Shown here: one piece after another, positions 5,576 through 9,330 of the stretch | Position numbering within the stretch: position 1 is the first letter of the stretch | Layout of the letters: each line of letters starts with the position of its first letter | Assembly (NCBI GenBank): GCA_902796285.1 | Contig: CADBOH010000001.1 | Span: 1 to 9,330, forward strand | DNA length: 9,330 nt | Direction of reading: 5' to 3' | DNA from: an uncultured Eubacteriales bacterium | GTDB lineage: Bacteria > Bacillota > Clostridia > Christensenellales > UBA1242 | The notes under the pieces: generated by a model | What the model saw: the letters and a program-made list of their open reading frames with translations, nothing else | What the model was told of the DNA's origin: nothing | The model's database searches: none | Made by a program: the position numbers and the translations under genes

Positions 5576-6700
5576 TTATTCACATGATTTTAACGCTTCA
5601 TTTAATACCGAATAAACAGAAGCAAGTTCTGGCTTGTTTTTGCCAGGAAGGTTTGGAACACCATAATTAACATTTCTTCCAAGGCATTTTGCAAGATAGT
5701 CTCTGCCACCTTTAATTTTGCTTATCCCAGCACCTGTTAAGTATACAGGAAGATATGCAACATATTCTTTTGTCCACATTTGTGCACATTTTGCAATAAC
5801 CTGCGCAAGCTCATCTATTCTATAATTTGCAACCTCATTGGCTTCTGCAAGTGGTATCTTAATTGTTTTACCTACATCGGATGTAAGTTCATAATAATCA
5901 TTTGGTCTTGGTTTTACAGATAACACTATTTGTTTTTTAAGTTTTTCAGCCTCATTTAACGATAGTCCAAGTGCTTCTGACAGGTCGTTTGTTATAAATC
6001 CTCCCCCTCTTGAAAATGATGTAAGCCCAACAAGCCCATCCCCTTTTACAAAGGCAATACTTGCAGTCAAGTCACCAACATCCACAAGAAGTGATAGATC
6101 TTCACGTTTTTCTCTTGGTATAACATATAATGCTTGTGCAAGCATATCTGAAATATATTCAACACTTGTAAAGTTAAAGCCCGCTAGGATGCCATTAAAC
6201 AAATCTATATATGCTTTGTTTGCATAAATAATAGAAATTTTTGCTGATAAAGTTAAAGCATTTTCTCCTATTGGCGCATTTGTTATTCTTCCATCATCAA
6301 GGCAGAAGTTTATAGCGCTAACAGACACAACTTCAACATCGGCGCTCTTTGCTTTTTCGCCTGCCGTGTAGAAAAGTGAATCAACATCTGATTTTCTTAC
6401 TTTTCTTCTGTCACCAAGATGAACTGTCAAATCAGTTGTTCTTGCAGAAGAAAACTCAGCTGGAACACTAACATAAACCTTGCCCACCTTCTTTATTGAA
6501 ATATCAAGTTCGGTAAAAATTTGCTCAAAAATGCCAGAAAGCTTTTCTTCATCCAAAAACCTTCCTTCATAAAAGCCGTCGTATTCAACAACCTTTTCAC
6601 CCTTAATTTTAAAAGTATTATTAATACCTTTGCCTGCAAACATTGCTCTGATTTTTGAAGAGCCAACATCTATTACAAGCACATAATCATTTTTACCCAT
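5576..6700 (-). CDS. ftsA: FtsA-like actin-fold division ATPase without membrane helix
   Basis: Actin-like ATPase related to FtsA, which tethers FtsZ to the membrane. The product has 374 residues; FtsA is usually about 400-440. Seen: phosphate-1 motif VIDVGSSKIRAMFA (9-22), an FtsA-type 1C/SHS2 region (about 80-165), phosphate-2 motif LLVDVGDLTASIAFV (204-218), RGGGFITNDL (231-240) and adenosine motif YLTGAGISKIKGG (320-332). The protein stops right after the actin fold (ELASVYSVLNEAL). It lacks the C-terminal amphipathic membrane-targeting helix and linker of typical FtsA. The start is at the conserved MGKNDYVLVIDVG; the ribosome binding site is weak (AGGG, about 7 bases away). Position directly upstream of ftsZ supports the assignment. 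Pilus (PilM-like) or other actin-fold relatives are less likely in this context. Confidence 0.88.
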   Translation of the reverse strand: MGKNDYVLVIDVGSSKIRAMFAGKGINNTFKIKGEKVVEYDGFYEGRFLDEEKLSGIFEQIFTELDISIKKVGKVYVSVPAEFSSARTTDLTVHLGDRRKVRKSDVDSLFYTAGEKAKSADVEVVSVSAINFCLDDGRITNAPIGENALTLSAKISIIYANKAYIDLFNGILAGFNFTSVEYISDMLAQALYVIPREKREDLSLLVDVGDLTASIAFVKGDGLVGLTSFSRGGGFITNDLSEALGLSLNEAEKLKKQIVLSVKPRPNDYYELTSDVGKTIKIPLAEANEVANYRIDELAQVIAKCAQMWTKEYVAYLPVYLTGAGISKIKGGRDYLAKCLGRNVNYGVPNLPGKNKPELASVYSVLNEALKSCE

Positions 6701-6738
6701 ATTTTCGCCCTATCACAATAATAATGTAATCTAAGTTC

Positions 6739-6767
6739 ATTTTAAACTAAATAAAATGATTTGTCAA
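6739..6767 (-). promoter_or_regulatory. ftsA promoter
   Basis: TTGACA (6762-6767), 17 bases and TAAAAT (6739-6744) on the minus strand. The predicted start is near 6732, with a leader of about 32 bases. It is divergent from the promoter of the phosphoesterase gene. Confidence 0.8.
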
Positions 6768-6803
6768 TCAATATAAATAAATATAACAAAATTTGTCGCA
6801 TTT

Positions 6804-6817
6804 TGCAATTAATTGCA
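6804..6817. promoter_or_regulatory. 14-base perfect palindrome between divergent promoters
   Basis: TGCAATTAATTGCA is a perfect palindrome ending six bases before the -35 of the plus-strand promoter. A second short one, ACAAA-A-TTTGT, lies at 6786-6796. The symmetry suits a dimeric regulator that could govern both ftsA and the phosphoesterase gene. No regulator is known, and AT-rich palindromes also arise by chance. Confidence 0.35.
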
Positions 6818-6823
6818 TAGCTA

Positions 6824-6853
6824 TTGACAAGGGCAAACAAATTGTGGTATAAT
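6824..6853 (+). promoter_or_regulatory. Promoter of the phosphoesterase gene
   Basis: TTGACA (6824-6829), an 18-base spacer and TATAAT (6848-6853), with TGG just before the -10 giving an extended -10. The predicted start is near 6860, with a leader of about 21 bases. Confidence 0.85.
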
Positions 6854-6866
6854 ATACACGGTTCAC

Positions 6867-6875
6867 AAAAGGAGG
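6867..6875 (+). promoter_or_regulatory. RBS fixing the phosphoesterase start
   Basis: AAAAGGAGG lies five bases before the ATG at 6881. An in-frame ATG at 6824 is inside the promoter and cannot be on the transcript. Confidence 0.9.
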
Positions 6876-6880
6876 ACACT

Positions 6881-7948
6881 ATGGGTTTAATAAACTCTGG
6901 TATTGATATGATTAAGCAATACAACAAAATTGCGATTATCTGTCACACAGTACCAGATACCGATGCAATCGCATCATTAATAGCTCTAAAAAAATTAATC
7001 AAACAAAACACCCCAGAGGAAGTTTTGGTTAATAAGCAAATCGACCTCTTTGTTGATGCTGAAGAGGTAAATGAACTTGATGCAGCTATGATTAAAGGAA
7101 TTGAACATAACGTTCAAAATTGTGACAATTACGACTTGGCGGTAAGCGTTGACTGTGCTGCTGCAAATAGAATGGGAAAATATGAACAACTATTTAATAA
7201 TGCAAAGCACACAATTAACATCGACCACCACGCAACAAACACAAAGTTTGGTGAAATAAACTTAGTTATCAAAGCTTCTTCAACCTGCGAAGCGCTCTAC
7301 ATTATGGCAAAGGTTAGAAATTTAAAAATTTCAGATGAAGTTTGCAATTTGATTTACTCAGGTATTATCACCGATACTAACAACCTTACACAAGGCACAA
7401 TTACAAAATTAACACATAAAACTATTACTGAGATGGTTGAACGAAATATCAACACACAAGCAATACATGAACATTTCTTTAAAAACAACACAAAATCAAA
7501 AACATTTTTATTGCAAAAAGCTTTAAGCACAATGAAATTTGTTGCTAAAGATAAAATTGTGTTTATGAAAATTACAAGCAAAGACATGCATGATTGTGAG
7601 GCAACTTTTGACGATACTCTTGGTATAATTAACCATGGTATTGACATTAAGGGTGTTGAAATTGCGATTCTTGCTATCAAAAAAGATGAAAATACATACT
7701 ATGTGAGCCTAAGAAGCAAGAATAACACAAAAGTTGATGAGCTTGCCAAAAAATTTGGTGGTGGCGGACACGACCAAGTAGCAGCTTTTCAATATAACGG
7801 AACACTGCAAGATTTGCAGAGAGAAGTAATTCAAGCTTCAAAAGAAGAACTCGGTCAACATCAAACAGATGAAAACACAGTAGACGGCCTATTCTTCGGC
7901 GATGAAGACGGCGAAAGCTATGTTGTGACTGACGAAGAAAATGAATAA
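6881..7948 (+). CDS. nrnA: DHH/DHHA1 phosphoesterase, NrnA-like
   Basis: Manganese-dependent phosphoesterase of the DHH-DHHA1 superfamily. NrnA-type members degrade short oligonucleotides (nanoRNA, pGpG/pApA from cyclic dinucleotides) and hydrolyse pAp. The product has 355 residues. Seen: motif I HTVPDTDAIAS (22-32, with H22, D26 and D28), motif II SVDCAAANRMG (89-99, D91), motif III NIDHHATNT (113-121, the DHH triad 115-117), motif IV GIITDTNN (161-168, D165), and the DHHA1 substrate loop KFGGGGHDQVAAF (291-303). All metal-binding residues expected are present. Beyond the family fold it carries an unusual C-terminal tail (about 325-355), very rich in Asp and Glu, with no domain I recognise. 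It is the only plus-strand gene, on its own promoter, and shares a terminator with the convergent ftsQ gene. Exact substrate cannot be fixed from sequence. Confidence 0.93.
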   Translation: MGLINSGIDMIKQYNKIAIICHTVPDTDAIASLIALKKLIKQNTPEEVLVNKQIDLFVDAEEVNELDAAMIKGIEHNVQNCDNYDLAVSVDCAAANRMGKYEQLFNNAKHTINIDHHATNTKFGEINLVIKASSTCEALYIMAKVRNLKISDEVCNLIYSGIITDTNNLTQGTITKLTHKTITEMVERNINTQAIHEHFFKNNTKSKTFLLQKALSTMKFVAKDKIVFMKITSKDMHDCEATFDDTLGIINHGIDIKGVEIAILAIKKDENTYYVSLRSKNNTKVDELAKKFGGGGHDQVAAFQYNGTLQDLQREVIQASKEELGQHQTDENTVDGLFFGDEDGESYVVTDEENE

Positions 7949-7976
7949 AAAAGAGGAGAAACTTTCTCCTTTTTTT
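7946..7976. terminator. Bidirectional terminator between convergent genes
   Basis: AGGAGAA (7954-7960) and TTCTCCT (7964-7970) form a 7-bp stem with a 3-base loop. It is flanked by an A-run on the left and a T-run on the right, so it works in both directions. It starts at the stop of the phosphoesterase gene, and the T-run overlaps the stop codon of the opposing ftsQ gene. Confidence 0.85.
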
Positions 7977-8850
7977 AATTTGGAATTATATCAAAATAAC
8001 AATCATTTTCTTGATGAGCGGTATAATCATAAAAGTTGTTTATTTCAATAACAGAATCAAGCAATATTTCTTCGGTTAATGTTATTGTTGTGCCGTCTTT
8101 AAGTTTTATATCCTTTCCAATAAAGTTGAATACTTGTGAATAAACATCAATAAATAGTTTTGTTTTTCCCGCAAGCCCTCTTTCACAATTTTTTATTTTG
8201 TAGGTCTGTCCATCAAACAATTTAAGTTCGGCTGAAAGAGTTTCTTTTTTGTAAACTTCATCCAATTCCAAAGAAAAGTTAATCTCTTTTATAATCGCCC
8301 TCTGTTCGCTAATTGTGCGATTGTTTTGATAAAGTTTTTCATAAATGTCAACAAAGTTTTTTACAGGTAATTTATCGCAAACAGCATAGTTGCCATCTTT
8401 AATAATTGCGCCACCCACCAAAATTGCATTATCTTGTTCTGAAACAAAACTGTCGGTTATTCTCAAAATTTTAAATTCATTATCACAAATATAATATAAC
8501 CCATCATGTTCAAAAGCGTATATTTCACTTCTTTCAACAATATGCAAAACAAGTTTTGATGGAAAAACCGTTTCGATATTTACAACTTTGATATATGGAT
8601 ATTTTCTTTCAAGATTATTTTTAAATTTACTTTTCTTTTGAAAAAATACAGAGCCGCCCTGTTTAATGCCAGAATTTTCAACTATTTCTTGTTGAGTAGC
8701 CGTTAAATTTAATGTGCTTGATTTGTAATCAACCTCAATCTTTCTAACGGCAAATAAGGTAAATGAAAACAAAACAATAAGGGCAATAAGCCCAACAATA
8801 ACACTGCTAACAATAATAATAATTTTACTTTTTTTGCTTAAATTTTTCAT
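7975..8850 (-). CDS. ftsQ: FtsQ/DivIB-type cell division protein
   Basis: Bitopic membrane protein of the divisome; FtsQ/DivIB works with FtsL and FtsB/DivIC to control septal peptidoglycan synthesis. The product is 291 residues. Seen: a short basic N-terminus (MKNLSKKSK), one membrane span (about 10-34), then a POTRA domain (about 35-108) with FAVRKIEVDY, an IVENSGIKQGGSVFF element and FPSKLVLHIVERSEIYAF. The beta-type FtsQ/DivIB domain follows (about 110-275). There is no signal peptidase site, so the bulk faces outside, anchored by the span. The assignment rests on architecture and on its place next to murA, as in many Gram-positive division clusters. No ribosome binding site precedes the ATG, and the likely promoter lies so close that the mRNA may be nearly leaderless. 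No alternative start exists before the membrane span. Confidence 0.88.
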   Translation of the reverse strand: MKNLSKKSKIIIIVSSVIVGLIALIVLFSFTLFAVRKIEVDYKSSTLNLTATQQEIVENSGIKQGGSVFFQKKSKFKNNLERKYPYIKVVNIETVFPSKLVLHIVERSEIYAFEHDGLYYICDNEFKILRITDSFVSEQDNAILVGGAIIKDGNYAVCDKLPVKNFVDIYEKLYQNNRTISEQRAIIKEINFSLELDEVYKKETLSAELKLFDGQTYKIKNCERGLAGKTKLFIDVYSQVFNFIGKDIKLKDGTTITLTEEILLDSVIEINNFYDYTAHQENDCYFDIIPN

Positions 8851-8859
8851 TACAATGTA

Positions 8860-8888
8860 ATTTTACAATATTTTTTTGTTTTAATCAA
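8860..8888 (-). promoter_or_regulatory. ftsQ promoter, nearly leaderless
   Basis: TTGATT (8883-8888), 17 bases and TAAAAT (8860-8865) on the minus strand. The predicted start near 8853 leaves about three bases before the ATG at 8850, matching the lack of a ribosome binding site. Confidence 0.55.
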
Positions 8889-8916
8889 GTAAAAAATAAA
8901 AACATACTTTAAAAAT

Positions 8917-8939
8917 AAAAAAGAGCATAGTTGCTCTTT
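8917..8939 (-). terminator. murA terminator overlapping its stop codon
   Basis: AAAGAGCA (minus strand, 8939-8932) pairs with TGCTCTTT (8927-8920) in an 8-bp stem with a 4-base loop, followed by T residues. The first arm begins inside the murA stop codon. It separates murA from ftsQ. Confidence 0.85.
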
Positions 8940-9330
8940 AATTTTTTATCCTCTTTATCTCACCACCAAGCAAAGATAACTTTTCTTCTATTTTGTAATA
9001 TCCCCTATCTATTAAGTCAACTCTATCTATTGTTGTATAGCCCTCGGCAACGAGGCCGGCAAGTATTAAACTTGCTCCTCCTCTTAAATCTGTCGCACTA
9101 ACATCCGCTCCATATAGTTTTTTCTTGCCATTAACAATGCCAATGCCATTTTTAAACCTAATATCTGCACCAAGTTTAATAAGCTCACTTACATGCTTAA
9201 ATCTTGACTCAAACAAGTTTTCACAAATAAGGCTATACCCCTTTGATATAGAAGCAAGTGCCATCATTTGTGCTTGCAAGTCAGTTGGAAAGCCTGGATA
9301 AACAGCAGTTTCAATTTCTCCAAACGAAAG
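8938..9330 (-). CDS. murA: UDP-GlcNAc 1-carboxyvinyltransferase, C-terminal part
   Basis: MurA transfers enolpyruvate from PEP to UDP-GlcNAc, the first committed step of peptidoglycan synthesis in the cytoplasm; it is the fosfomycin target. Only the last 130 codons are in the window; the full protein has about 420, and the start lies beyond the right edge. Seen: YPGFPTDLQAQMMAL near the start of the fragment, with the conserved catalytic-site Asp of PTD, then ENLFESRFKHVSELIKLGAD, LYGADVSATDLRGGASLILA with the substrate-binding Arg of DLR, GLVAEGYTTI and DRGYYKIEEKLSLLGG. All are typical of the MurA C-terminal half. The catalytic Cys lies outside. A start could be read at a TTG at 9279, but it is inside the conserved PTDLQAQ motif, so the gene is cut by the window and not short. 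Confidence 0.97.
   Translation of the reverse strand, partial: LSFGEIETAVYPGFPTDLQAQMMALASISKGYSLICENLFESRFKHVSELIKLGADIRFKNGIGIVNGKKKLYGADVSATDLRGGASLILAGLVAEGYTTIDRVDLIDRGYYKIEEKLSLLGGEIKRIKN

Noticed and set aside
6824..6880. Longer phosphoesterase reading from the ATG at 6824
   Set aside because: This start overlaps the -35 of the gene's own promoter and lies upstream of the predicted transcript start; AAAAGGAGG directly precedes the ATG at 6881.

Overview
The window comes from an AT-rich bacterium, most likely a low-GC Gram-positive (Bacillota, clostridia-like or a related uncultured lineage). The evidence is the strong AT bias, near-consensus sigma-A promoters (TTGACA, 17 bases, TATAAT), AGGAGG-type ribosome binding sites, many short hairpin-plus-T-run terminators, and a MurA / FtsQ(DivIB) / FtsA / FtsZ gene set. 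TGG is used for Trp and TGA is not read through, so the standard bacterial code applies. I cannot place the genus.

All genes but one are on the minus strand, so transcription runs right to left. From the right edge: the C-terminal part of murA (peptidoglycan precursor synthesis), an FtsQ/DivIB-type POTRA membrane protein, then a single plus-strand gene for a DHH/DHHA1 phosphoesterase (NrnA-like), an FtsA-like actin-fold ATPase, ftsZ, an unrecognised 236-residue charged protein, and the str operon rpsL - rpsG - fusA, with fusA running off the left edge. The cell-wall and division genes form one functional group, although most appear to have their own promoter and terminator. The str genes provide ribosomal proteins S12 and S7 and elongation factor G.

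The window is compact. Terminators sit directly beside the next gene's promoter (ftsZ to the unknown gene; unknown gene to rpsL), and the phosphoesterase and ftsQ genes share a bidirectional terminator.

Two non-coding stretches hold the most unusual content. (1) The rpsL leader (about 3083-3319) starts at a perfect consensus promoter and carries several hairpins. It has a textbook intrinsic terminator about 50 bases before the rpsL start, and a 5' segment complementary both to the terminator's left arm and to the sequence just after the terminator. This looks like an uncharacterised attenuator or structured RNA controlling the str operon. (2) The 340-base rpsG-fusA gap contains a second, degenerate copy of the last codons and 3' flank of rpsG (50 of 52 bases identical). 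The two copies are separated by a GC-richer block with two palindromes, which looks like a duplication or inserted intergenic element that may have given fusA its own promoter.
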